Source: JABSSA01 sp039960995 (GTDB taxonomy: Bacteria > Pseudomonadota > Alphaproteobacteria > Rhodobacterales > Rhodobacteraceae). From it: DNA of 64,000 nucleotides. The position numbers and the translations under genes are program-made. The stretch lies in the NCBI GenBank assembly GCA_039960995.1, contig JBDVKF010000006.1, positions 1 through 64,000 of the forward strand. The letters are read 5' to 3'. Below are positions 44,295 to 52,409 of this stretch, in pieces. Numbering within the stretch: position 1 is the stretch's first letter; each line of letters starts with the position of its first letter. The notes below the pieces were generated by a model that was not told the origin of the DNA, made no database searches, and worked only from the letters and a program-made list of their open reading frames with translations.

Positions 44295-44317
44295 ATTGGT
44301 AAAAACATATTACCAAT
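44295..44317. promoter_or_regulatory. Palindrome upstream of glcD, candidate operator
   Basis: ATTGGTAA-N7-TTACCAAT, perfect 8-base arms, ending 16 bases before glcD and 46 bases from the divergent DUF599 start. The TTGGT/ACCAA halves resemble FadR/GlcC-type GntR operators, but the spacer is longer than in the classic sites. It could equally form a hairpin in the glcD leader. Confidence 0.5.
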
Positions 44318-44362
44318 TTGATTGGGATGCAATCTCTTCCTTTGCGATGTATGACCTTTCTT

Positions 44363-45061
44363 ATGATTTGGATTGACCGTGCCCTGCTGTTTTCGCCGCT
44401 AGACTACATAAGTCTCGCGCTTCTTGTGCTGACTTGGTTGCTTATCGGGTGGCGCATTGAACATTCTTCGACAAAGAATCCGTCCACGTCACGGCTGATT
44501 GCGGATTACCGACGCGCTTGGATGGTTGAGATGATCACGCGCGATCCGCGAATCTTTGACGCGCAGATCGTTTCGAGTTTGCGGCAAGGTACGGCGTTTT
44601 TTGCGTCAACGGCGCTGATTTCTTTGGGCGGTACTTTGGCTGTTCTGGGAAATACGGAACGGCTGACAGTGGTTGCGTCCGACCTTAGTCAGATTGAATC
44701 ACCCGTGTTTGTCTGGGAAATCAAGCTTTTGGTTATCGTGTTATTTCTGACAAACGCATTTCTGAAATTCGTTTGGGCGAACCGCCTTTTTGGATACACA
44801 TCTGTTGTTATGGCGGCTGTCCCAAACGATCTGTCTGATCCATCCTGCGCGCACAAAGCGTATCAGACTGGTGAAATAAGTGTTTTAGCGGCGCAATCGT
44901 TTAACAGAGGCTTACGCTCGGTCTATTTTGCCTTGGCTTCCGCAGCTTGGCTGGCAGGGCCATATGCATTGATAGGCGCAACCGTGGTGACGTTATTGGT
45001 AATTTGGCGTCGCGAATTTGCGTCAAGATCGCGCAAAGTTCTGCTGGACACAGGCTCGTGA
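44363..45061 (+). CDS. DUF599 membrane protein
   Basis: 232 residues with four to five hydrophobic helices and the family pattern RRAWMVEMITRDPRIFDAQIVSSLRQGTAFFASTAL and FLKFVWANRLFGYTSVVMAAVP. Function unknown. Upstream in-frame starts at 44327 and 44351 are possible; ATG 44363 is where conservation begins. Diverges from glcD. Confidence 0.8.
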   Translation: MIWIDRALLFSPLDYISLALLVLTWLLIGWRIEHSSTKNPSTSRLIADYRRAWMVEMITRDPRIFDAQIVSSLRQGTAFFASTALISLGGTLAVLGNTERLTVVASDLSQIESPVFVWEIKLLVIVLFLTNAFLKFVWANRLFGYTSVVMAAVPNDLSDPSCAHKAYQTGEISVLAAQSFNRGLRSVYFALASAAWLAGPYALIGATVVTLLVIWRREFASRSRKVLLDTGS

Positions 45062-45097
45062 GTGACGGGTGGGGCATTATCCTGTTATGATGCTGGC

Positions 45098-45454
45098 ATG
45101 AAAAAAATTGTAGCTGCTGCCCTGTTGCTTTTGGCGACGCCTGTGTTTGCCGAAGAGCCTGAATTAGAATCCGTAATTGTAACCCGTGAAGGCGGGGGAA
45201 CATGGCGTTTTGATGTGACAATCCGACATCCGGATACCGGCTGGGATCATTACGCCGATGGATGGCGCGTTTTGGATATGGATGGAAAAGAACTGGGTAT
45301 CCGTGTCTTGCTTCATCCGCACGAAAACGAACAACCATTCACGCGATCGCTTGGTGGTGTATCCATTCCGCGTGGAACCAAACAAGTGCAGGTTCAAGCC
45401 CGCGATCTGCCAGAAGGTTGGAATGAAGGCACAACTATCGTTGATCTGCCCTAA
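45098..45454 (+). CDS. Small exported hypothetical protein
   Basis: 118 residues with signal peptide MKKIVAAALLLLATPVFAEE. The mature part (RFDVTIRHPDTGWDHYADGWRVLDMDGKELGIRVLLHPHENEQPFTRSL) resembles a compact beta-sandwich with several His residues. Not recognised. It lies 37 bases after the DUF599 gene and may be cotranscribed. Confidence 0.75.
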   Translation: MKKIVAAALLLLATPVFAEEPELESVIVTREGGGTWRFDVTIRHPDTGWDHYADGWRVLDMDGKELGIRVLLHPHENEQPFTRSLGGVSIPRGTKQVQVQARDLPEGWNEGTTIVDLP

Positions 45455-45468
45455 GTTCGATTAGCTGT

Positions 45469-45939
45469 TCAAACGCGGTGGTAAGGTGCGCCTGCAAGGA
45501 TACTTGCAGCCCGATAAAGCTGTTCCGTCAGCATTGCTCGCACCAACATATGTGGCCAAACCATTTTGCCAAAACTCAAGAGATGCGAGGCGTCGGAACG
45601 CAATGATGGATCAATGCCATCTGCGCCCCCGATGACGATGGCCAGTTCGGATTGGCCAGCATCCCGCCATTTGGCCAGCCGATTTGCAAATTGGGGCGAG
45701 CTTTCAACAACACCGCGTTCGTCGAGACAGCACAAAACCGCACCGCTTGGAATCGCTTTGCGCAATAATTGCGCCTCGCCAGCCATCCCGCTGCCTTTAC
45801 GATCATCGATTTCGGTAATTTTAATAGGACCCAAACCCAGCCCACGCCCGGTTCTGTCAAATCGTTTGACGTAGTCCTGAATAAGATCATGTTCCGGGCC
45901 GCCGCGAAGGCGACCCACAGCATAGATCGTGACGCGCAT
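45469..45939 (-). CDS. rlmH: 23S rRNA pseudouridine-1915 N3-methyltransferase RlmH
   Basis: 156 residues, SPOUT fold. Conserved CLDERG, the SAM-knot segment AIVIGGADGIDPSLR, and C-terminal RAMLTEQLYRAASILAGAPYHR. Methylates pseudouridine 1915 in 70S ribosomes. Lies 9 bases downstream of rsfS, the standard pair. Confidence 0.96.
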   Translation of the reverse strand: MRVTIYAVGRLRGGPEHDLIQDYVKRFDRTGRGLGLGPIKITEIDDRKGSGMAGEAQLLRKAIPSGAVLCCLDERGVVESSPQFANRLAKWRDAGQSELAIVIGGADGIDPSLRSDASHLLSFGKMVWPHMLVRAMLTEQLYRAASILAGAPYHRV

Positions 45940-45948
45940 ATCGTTCGG

Positions 45949-46311
45949 TTAGCTAGGTGTGGCAGACACTTGCGGCGTCCACATTTTTTCTAGCTGATAG
46001 AACTCGCGTACTTCAGGCCGGAACAAATGGACAATAACATCGCCTGTATCGATCAGAACCCAGTCGCCTGTGTCCTTACCTTCAATACGCGCGTTATGAC
46101 CAAATTCAGCCTTTAGCCGTGACACCAATTTTTCCGACATGGATGCCACCTGACGAGAAGAGCGCCCGCTGGCAACGACCATATAGTCGCCCATGGACGT
46201 TTTCCCTCGTAGATCAATTTCTACGACGTCTTCAGCTTTGTCATCGGAAAGTGAGGAAAGGATCGTGGCCAACAGCGCTTCGCTTGTGACCTCCGCTTTG
46301 GCAGCCATCAT
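45949..46311 (-). CDS. rsfS: Ribosome silencing factor RsfS
   Basis: Binds L14 and blocks subunit joining when nutrients are short. About 120 residues from the first ATG of an ATGATG pair; VVEIDLRGKTSMGDYMVVASGRSSRQVASM and GDWVLIDTGDVIVHLFRPEVREFYQLEKMW are diagnostic. An in-frame TTG at 46389 could add 26 residues. The chosen start overlaps the stop of a short upstream frame with a strong ribosome binding site, suggesting coupling. Confidence 0.92.
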   Translation of the reverse strand: MMAAKAEVTSEALLATILSSLSDDKAEDVVEIDLRGKTSMGDYMVVASGRSSRQVASMSEKLVSRLKAEFGHNARIEGKDTGDWVLIDTGDVIVHLFRPEVREFYQLEKMWTPQVSATPS

Positions 46312-46364
46312 TGCTGCCTGCCCATCAGCGACCCGGGTCGCTTCAGCATGTAGTGACAGTGCAT
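46308..46364 (-). CDS. Possible 18-codon leader frame coupled to rsfS
   Basis: On the minus strand, ATG 46364 follows AGGAGG (spacer 3) and opens MHCHYMLKRPGSLMGRQQ, whose TGA overlaps the rsfS ATG (ATGA). It is rich in His and Arg. The spacer is short, and the same AGGAGG might instead help an upstream in-frame rsfS start, so this is tentative. Confidence 0.3.
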   Translation of the reverse strand: MHCHYMLKRPGSLMGRQQ

Positions 46365-46597
46365 TGTCCTCCTGTTCTCGCGCCGACAAACCCGACGCTG
46401 GTATACCGTTAAGATAACAGTCAAATTGTGGTAATTCAATGAACGACCCTTAAAGATGGATACGCGAAACGAAAAAGCTAAATAATTTACTAATAATAGG
46501 CACGCTTTTCTGCCTCGGGCGGACCTATCTTTGCTTGCGACACTCACTTTTTTCGCCTTAAGGTTGCGGCGCTGTCGAGACGAAGACCTAAGGCCTT

Positions 46598-47158
46598 ATG
46601 CAAAAAAGAGCGAAAACCACAGGATATGTGATATCTTCTGATAATCGTATTGTGTCTGTTTCCGGGGATTGGGATGCGTTTGCATTGGACAACGCTTCAC
46701 CAAGCGTGCAGGCAAAAAACGTGGTTGGCCATTCGCTATGGTACTTCGTAAGCGGTCTCGAAACCCAAAGCTTTCTGAACGCTCTCTTTTTCCATGTAAG
46801 AAAAACAAACCAGCCGATCATATTGCAGTATAATTGCAGCTCGCCAGAAAAACTGCGACTCGCAGACATGCAGATACGGCCGTTGGACGAGCAACGTCTT
46901 GAGATTTCGCACAATATCCGTACGGATGTTCCACATGAGCAGGCCTGTAGAGAGGTGCGGTCCATCACGAACGAATCCCTGACAATGTGCAGTCAGTGCC
47001 TTGCTCTTGGAACCGGCCAAAATTGGGAACCGGTGGCATCGGGTCCATTGGTCCTGAACGGGGAGTTTTCGTATGTCGTCTGTTCCGAATGTCGAAGAGC
47101 GGCGCGAAATCAGGTCGAACTGTCCTCGGGCCGGTCACTGGAAACATCCGTCATTTGA
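46598..47158 (+). CDS. PAS-like protein with C-terminal zinc finger
   Basis: 186 residues. Residues about 8-95 follow a PAS-like pattern (GYVISSDNRIVSVSGDWDAFALDN...GHSLWYFVSG); the C-terminus has CSQC and CSEC separated by about 30 residues, suggesting one zinc site. No output enzyme domain. It may be a small redox or ligand sensor that acts through protein contacts. Ends 49 bases inside the converging MscS gene. Confidence 0.6.
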   Translation: MQKRAKTTGYVISSDNRIVSVSGDWDAFALDNASPSVQAKNVVGHSLWYFVSGLETQSFLNALFFHVRKTNQPIILQYNCSSPEKLRLADMQIRPLDEQRLEISHNIRTDVPHEQACREVRSITNESLTMCSQCLALGTGQNWEPVASGPLVLNGEFSYVVCSECRRAARNQVELSSGRSLETSVI

Positions 47159-48459
47159 TCCAGCATTCGTACTTCACGTTGCGGGAACGGAATAGAGATA
47201 TTTTGTTCCTGAAAGGCATCCCAAAGCGCTAGAAACACATTCCCTCTGATGTTTGTCAGACCACCCGTTGGATCACTGATCCAAAACCGCAGGATATAAT
47301 CGACGCTGCTGTCACCAAAGCCAACAATGTGGCAGACGGGTGGGCGGTGGCTAAGAACGCGGCTGACGCTGCTGGCGGCCTCGATGGCAACCTTGCGCAC
47401 CATGTGCGGGTCGTCGTTATATGCCGTTCCAAAGTGAATATCCAAGCGAACGAAGTCGTTGGAATGAGACCAGTTCACCACTTGCCCGGTGATCAGGTCT
47501 TCGTTGGGGATCAAGTATTCTTTCCCATCTCGGGTGACGACGCTAGCATAACGCGCCCCAAGCGTCTGAATCCAGCCGAAGGTATCGCCAAGACTGATGA
47601 CGTCTCCGGGTTTGATCGATTTGTCCAGCAGGATGATGACGCCGGACACAAGGTTCGAAACCACCTTTTGTAGGCCGAACCCTAAACCGACACCGATGGC
47701 GCCGGACAAAACAGCAAGACCCGTCAAATCGATCCCAACGGCACGGACGCCAACAACGAACGCTAGGCTGTATAACGCCAGCTGCAAGCCTTTGACCGCA
47801 AGGACCTGCATCGATGGGCTAATGTCTTCGTTGCGCCGAATTTGCGCCGCGGTCGTGCTGCTCACGAACCGAGCCAGCGTAAACAGGACGCCGATCAGCA
47901 CGAAGCCGACGATCAAATCGAGAACGGAAAGTCGGAATGTGCCGACCTCTAACGCGATGCCATCAAGGACATTGCCTAAGCCTTCAGAAAAGCCCAGGTA
48001 AAAGATTGTGGCATATATCCAAAGGCTCCACGCGACGATCCGGCGAAGAGTCCTGTTGCGGACGGCGCGCACTGCAAAGCTTATCGTTGCCCATGCCGTG
48101 CCTAAAGTAGCAGCCAAACCAACAAGATACGAACGAGACGGCCAAGTCAGGTTTTGCAGGGCCAACCAAACGGCCCACATCAAAACGGCAAATACAATCA
48201 AGCCCATCCGGCGGCGCACCAACACCATAAAGCGCAATTGCCACGGCTTCCAATCGGCCCGAGCCCGGACCCACGATTGCAAGGTGTTGGCAAATGGCTT
48301 GTGTGCGCACCATGCGAAAAAGGCCAAGCCAACTATGATCAGGACTTGCCAAAGCCGCCATCCCGGTTGCGCCAAACTGGACAGAAATTGCCATCCATGC
48401 AGTGCAAAGGATTGCAAACCGTCCAAAAATTCGACCCACGGATCTACTTCATCTTCCAT
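47110..48459 (-). CDS. MscS-family mechanosensitive channel
   Basis: 449 residues from ATG 48459, five to six membrane helices, the last being the pore helix and start of the MscS domain: LGFGLQKVVSNLVSGVIILLDKSIKPGDVISLGDTFGWIQTLGARYASVVTRDGKEYLIPNEDLI. Larger than E. coli MscS owing to extra N-terminal helices. Releases solutes on osmotic downshock. An upstream GTG at 48474 would add five residues. Confidence 0.9.
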   Translation of the reverse strand: MEDEVDPWVEFLDGLQSFALHGWQFLSSLAQPGWRLWQVLIIVGLAFFAWCAHKPFANTLQSWVRARADWKPWQLRFMVLVRRRMGLIVFAVLMWAVWLALQNLTWPSRSYLVGLAATLGTAWATISFAVRAVRNRTLRRIVAWSLWIYATIFYLGFSEGLGNVLDGIALEVGTFRLSVLDLIVGFVLIGVLFTLARFVSSTTAAQIRRNEDISPSMQVLAVKGLQLALYSLAFVVGVRAVGIDLTGLAVLSGAIGVGLGFGLQKVVSNLVSGVIILLDKSIKPGDVISLGDTFGWIQTLGARYASVVTRDGKEYLIPNEDLITGQVVNWSHSNDFVRLDIHFGTAYNDDPHMVRKVAIEAASSVSRVLSHRPPVCHIVGFGDSSVDYILRFWISDPTGGLTNIRGNVFLALWDAFQEQNISIPFPQREVRMLDQMTDVSSDRPEDSST

Positions 48460-48602
48460 AAGACCAGACTGCACGGGTTTGACATAGCGTTCAATGCTAC
48501 GGTCAGAATTCCTTTGTATCGGCGCTTTAAGTCACTGGTGATTGATCTGGGGCCGTCGGACTGCCCCTTGCGAGACTCAGTTTGCAGGTGTATCGCATCC
48601 GC

Positions 48603-48689
48603 ATGACCATCTTTTTTGATATCAAAGACCGCACGCGTCTTCGCGAACGGTTTTTTGGCGCCACCCGTACGGTGCTGGCCCGACTATGA
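48603..48689 (+). CDS. Possible small Arg-rich ORF upstream of leuC
   Basis: 28 codons, starting MTIFFDIKDRTRLRERFF and ending in ARL, 74 bases before leuC. Seven Arg residues and no Leu run, so it is not a classical leucine attenuation peptide. The ribosome binding site is weak. It is followed by a hairpin at 48701-48715, which gives it some interest as a leader. Confidence 0.25.
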   Translation: MTIFFDIKDRTRLRERFFGATRTVLARL

Positions 48690-48700
48690 TGTCCTAACAG

Positions 48701-48718
48701 AGCACGTCGCGTGCTTTG
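48701..48718 (+). promoter_or_regulatory. Hairpin in the leuC leader
   Basis: AGCACG-TCG-CGTGCT followed by TTG; a compact stem 46 bases upstream of leuC. It could be an attenuator or the end of the small upstream frame. The T tract is short, so termination would be weak. Confidence 0.35.
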
Positions 48719-48763
48719 TCCCGAATTGCCTGATGACTTTCGACCAAAAAAGGGAGAGGACAT

Positions 48764-50170
48764 ATGTCCCCCAAAACGCTCTATGATAAAATCTGGGATG
48801 CCCATATCGCGCATGAAGCCGATGATGGCACCTGCCTTCTGTATATTGACCGCCACCTTGTTCACGAAGTGACAAGCCCGCAGGCGTTTGAAGGTTTGCG
48901 CATGACCGGTCGCTCTGTGCGGGCTCCGGATAAAACCATCGCGGTGCCGGACCATAACGTTCCCACAACGACGGGGCGGGAAAACCCGGCCAACATGACC
49001 GAAGACAGCGCCATCCAAGTGGCCGCGCTAGATAAGAACGCCAAGGAATTTGGCATTCACTACTATCCGGTTTCTGATGTGCGTCAGGGTATTGTGCACA
49101 TTGTTGGACCGGAACAGGGCTGGACCCTGCCAGGTATGACCGTTGTGTGCGGTGACAGCCACACGGCGACACATGGTGCTTTTGGTGCTTTGGCGCATGG
49201 GATCGGCACGTCCGAAGTCGAACATGTTCTGGCGACGCAAACGCTGATCCAGAAGAAGTCCAAAAACATGAAAGTCGAAATCACTGGCAAATTGCGCCCA
49301 GGCGTTACGGCCAAGGACATCACACTTTCTGTTATTGGCAAAACGGGCACCGCTGGCGGCACCGGATATGTCATCGAATATTGCGGAGAAGCCATTCGCG
49401 ATCTGTCGATGGAAGGTCGTATGACTGTTTGCAACATGGCCATCGAAGGCGGCGCACGCGCGGGATTGATCGCGCCTGACGACAAGACCTACGAATATTG
49501 CAAAGGCCGTCCACACGCGCCTAAGGGGGCGCAATGGGAAGCTGCCGAGGCGTGGTGGAAGACGCTGTATTCCGATGATGACGCACATTGGGATGAAATC
49601 ATCACGATTGCAGGCGAAGATATTGCGCCTGTCGTCACATGGGGCACATCGCCTGAAGACGTGCTGCCGATCACGGCGGTGGTGCCTGCTGCCGATGACT
49701 TTGAAGGTGGTAAAGTGGATGCAGCACAGCGGTCGCTTGATTACATGGGCCTCACACCCGGCATGCCGTTGACTGACATCGAAATCGACACTGTTTTCAT
49801 CGGGTCCTGTACCAACGGCAGAATCGAAGATTTGCGCGCAGCTGCGGCGATCCTGAAAGGGAAAAAGATCAAAGACGGTTTGCGGGCCATGATCGTTCCG
49901 GGCTCCGGTTTGGTACGTGCCCAAGCCGAAGAAGAAGGTCTTGCCGACATTTTCAAAGAGGCTGGGTTTGAATGGCGTCTTGCTGGATGTTCGATGTGTC
50001 TGGCGATGAACCCGGATCAATTGAGCGAAGGCGAACGTTGTGCGTCAACGTCCAACCGCAACTTTGAGGGGCGTCAGGGCTATAAGGGGCGCACACACCT
50101 GGTTTCACCGGGCATGGCAGCCGCGGCCGCGATTACGGGCAAGCTTACTGATGTGCGAGAGATGATGTGA
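48764..50170 (+). CDS. leuC: 3-isopropylmalate dehydratase large subunit
   Basis: 468 residues, aconitase-like 4Fe-4S enzyme isomerising 2- to 3-isopropylmalate. VVCGDSHTATHGAFGALAHGIGTSEVEHVLATQT, the cluster Cys in FIGSCTNGRIEDL and the pair in LAGCSMCLAMNPD are all present. Strong GGGAGAGGA ribosome binding site. The stop overlaps the start of a lipoprotein gene, and leuD follows. Confidence 0.97.
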   Translation: MSPKTLYDKIWDAHIAHEADDGTCLLYIDRHLVHEVTSPQAFEGLRMTGRSVRAPDKTIAVPDHNVPTTTGRENPANMTEDSAIQVAALDKNAKEFGIHYYPVSDVRQGIVHIVGPEQGWTLPGMTVVCGDSHTATHGAFGALAHGIGTSEVEHVLATQTLIQKKSKNMKVEITGKLRPGVTAKDITLSVIGKTGTAGGTGYVIEYCGEAIRDLSMEGRMTVCNMAIEGGARAGLIAPDDKTYEYCKGRPHAPKGAQWEAAEAWWKTLYSDDDAHWDEIITIAGEDIAPVVTWGTSPEDVLPITAVVPAADDFEGGKVDAAQRSLDYMGLTPGMPLTDIEIDTVFIGSCTNGRIEDLRAAAAILKGKKIKDGLRAMIVPGSGLVRAQAEEEGLADIFKEAGFEWRLAGCSMCLAMNPDQLSEGERCASTSNRNFEGRQGYKGRTHLVSPGMAAAAAITGKLTDVREMM

Positions 50171-50538
50171 TGGCCTCTACTATATTGAAGAGTAAGCCCA
50201 GATGCTTGGGTTTGTTGGCTGTCGCTTTACTTGTGACCGCGTGTAGCAGCGCTTCGGATATTTCGGAGCGGAATTCTGACTTTGTTGGAGTTACGCTTAA
50301 GGAAGGCGTTTTGTCCGGGACGTATAATCCTTCAGGCTTCGATGCGCGGCTCATTCAGAATCAGATCAAAAGTATCTGTGTGGGTGAGGACTTAGGCGCT
50401 TATGGCGAACAAATCAATGAAAACGGTCTTGTTGCTTTCTCTGCGCGCTGTGCCTCAGGCACGACGTTGACGCGCGCATTCATGGAAATCGAACGGTTGC
50501 CTAGCGGTAACTTTTCTGTCGAAATCACTGGTGCATAA
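50170..50538 (+). CDS. Small lipoprotein between leuC and leuD
   Basis: 122 residues with a lipobox (LLAVALLVTACSS), so a lipid-anchored periplasmic protein. The mature part has two Cys (SICVGED, SARCASG) and no recognised domain. ATG 50170 overlaps the leuC stop by one base, and leuD begins 2 bases after its stop, so it is locked into the leu operon. Role unknown. Confidence 0.8.
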   Translation: MASTILKSKPRCLGLLAVALLVTACSSASDISERNSDFVGVTLKEGVLSGTYNPSGFDARLIQNQIKSICVGEDLGAYGEQINENGLVAFSARCASGTTLTRAFMEIERLPSGNFSVEITGA

Positions 50539-50540
50539 AC

Positions 50541-51146
50541 ATGGACAAATTTGAAACACTCACAGGGATTGCGGCGCCGATGCCGTTGGTGAATATCGAC
50601 ACAGATATGATCATCCCTAAGCAATTCCTCAAAACGATCAAGCGATCGGGCCTTGGTGCTAACCTCTTTGACGAAATGCGTTTTGACCGTCAGGGCAACG
50701 AAATCCCCGATTTCGTTCTAAACAAAGATGCCTACCGTCAAGCCGAGATCATCGTTGCGGGCGACAATTTCGGATGCGGGTCATCGCGCGAACACGCGCC
50801 TTGGGCGATCAAAGATTTTGGCATTCGGTCCGTCATTTCGACCTCATTTGCGGACATCTTTTACAACAACTGCTTCAAGAACGGGATCTTGCCGATCGTG
50901 TTGCCAAAAGAAGCCGTTGATGAGCTGATGAAAGACGCCGAAAAAGGAGCTAACGCACGCATTACGGTCGACCTTGAGGCGCAAACAGTGACCTCGTCAG
51001 ACGGTACTGTGTTCTCGTTCGAGGTCGACGCGTTTAAAAAGCACTGCCTGTTGCAGGGGCTAGATGACATCGGTTTGACGATGGAAAAAGTAAAATCCAT
51101 CGACTCATTTGAGGCACAAACAGCTCAGGCACGCCCCTGGGTGTAA
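50541..51146 (+). CDS. leuD: 3-isopropylmalate dehydratase small subunit
   Basis: 201 residues, swivel domain partner of LeuC. PLVNIDTDMIIPKQFLKTIKR and the GDNFGCGSSREHAPWAIKDFGIRSVI core are diagnostic. Cotranscribed with leuC. A long wobble-containing hairpin follows the stop. Confidence 0.96.
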   Translation: MDKFETLTGIAAPMPLVNIDTDMIIPKQFLKTIKRSGLGANLFDEMRFDRQGNEIPDFVLNKDAYRQAEIIVAGDNFGCGSSREHAPWAIKDFGIRSVISTSFADIFYNNCFKNGILPIVLPKEAVDELMKDAEKGANARITVDLEAQTVTSSDGTVFSFEVDAFKKHCLLQGLDDIGLTMEKVKSIDSFEAQTAQARPWV

Positions 51147-51566
51147 TACAGTGGTCGATTGAACTCGTTACTGGGTCTGTAGCGGGTTCAATCAATGAGT
51201 GACTTCGAAAGCGCTGCGCGACTCAGTCACAGACAAAACTTAATTTTTCATAGGCAGATTCCTGCCATGTAGGTCGAATCTAGGGCGATTGATCTCAATT
51301 CGTAAACGCTGAAATGTGCTTTCAGGCGGGTTTTCTACTACATGTTGTGTTTTGCCACATTTCCGCCTTACCTTTGATGCACAAAGGCACCAGTCACACC
51401 CCAAAACTGCCCCAAGATTAAGGCTTTATTAACTAAACCACTTGTGACAACGGGGCGATTTGGTCAGGGATAAGACTGAATTGAGGCAGGCCGCCACACC
51501 CGGCGGGATCAGGTTGGGATACGTTGCGGCTACGAACCGCGCGGGCCAGTTTGAAGGGGAAGAAAC
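51147..51566. other. Intergenic region after leuD
   Basis: No gene seen. At 51157-51193 a 15-base inverted repeat with loop TGGGTCT and two G-U wobbles (GATTGAAC... / ...GTTCAATC) could be the end of the leuCD transcript, though no T-run follows. The rest is unstructured to my eye. Confidence 0.55.
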
Positions 51567-52409
51567 GTGATTGCGCGTATGATTGGGGCCGCCGCCCGCG
51601 GGTTTTTGGTGGCATTGCTAATAGCGACACCAGCGCTGGTTCTGCCAGGTGTCACAAGCGATTCGACACAGATCACTCTGCTTGTCGCGCTTTTGGCGTC
51701 GTTGCTCACGTTCAGCGAATACAACACCAACGCCCCCAGCATTGTCGAATTTCGTGATGCTGCACCGTTCAACCGCCTAAGGTTCGCGGCACTTTTTCTG
51801 ACCGTTTATCTGCTCACAATGATTTGCAAAGGGACGATTGATCCCACGGTGACAACGCGCGCATTGAGCGCAATTGGCACAATCATTGGCAACGCGATTG
51901 ACTTCCCATTCTCACCCGTTCGTCTAGCCGTGTTGATGCTCCCTTCCGATTCACCATTGGAATCCATTAACACGATGCGCTCAGCTGCCGGTTTGGCTTA
52001 CCTTAGCTCGCTGGTTGCGATGACGGCGTTCATCGTAATGGTTCGCTTGATGGGATGGCCCACACGCCGTGGCGCATTCAATGTATGGATCAATCTACCC
52101 TTGTTCGACCCCACTGCGGGTGGTGATGTTCTTGATAACCTCCAGCGCGATGCACGCGTTAACATTGCAATTGGTTTTCTTTTACCTTTCATTATCCCTG
52201 CTGTGGTCAAACTGGCGGCTGATTTGATTCAGCCAGTGATGTTGAACAACCATCAGACCTTGATCTGGACAATGAGCGCATGGGCCTTTCTTCCCGCTTC
52301 TATGATTATGCGCGGTGTCGCCATGCACCGGATTGCGGAAATGATCAAAGAACAGCGCCGCCGCGTATACGCAGCAAATGCCGACGAACCGGGTATGCAT
52401 CCGGCCTAA
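51567..52409 (+). CDS. Conserved inner-membrane protein of Rhodobacterales
   Basis: 280 residues from GTG 51567 (AAGGGG upstream) with five to six hydrophobic helices and no known domain. Its place between leuD and an EEP nuclease gene is typical of roseobacters. Function unknown. The next gene begins within its 3' end. Confidence 0.75.
   Translation: MIARMIGAAARGFLVALLIATPALVLPGVTSDSTQITLLVALLASLLTFSEYNTNAPSIVEFRDAAPFNRLRFAALFLTVYLLTMICKGTIDPTVTTRALSAIGTIIGNAIDFPFSPVRLAVLMLPSDSPLESINTMRSAAGLAYLSSLVAMTAFIVMVRLMGWPTRRGAFNVWINLPLFDPTAGGDVLDNLQRDARVNIAIGFLLPFIIPAVVKLAADLIQPVMLNNHQTLIWTMSAWAFLPASMIMRGVAMHRIAEMIKEQRRRVYAANADEPGMHPA

Noticed and set aside
49028..50020. A 330-codon open frame on the minus strand opposite leuC
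   Set aside because: It is the antisense shadow of a well-conserved gene; its translation has no domain and is Cys/His/Arg-biased as expected from codon complementarity.
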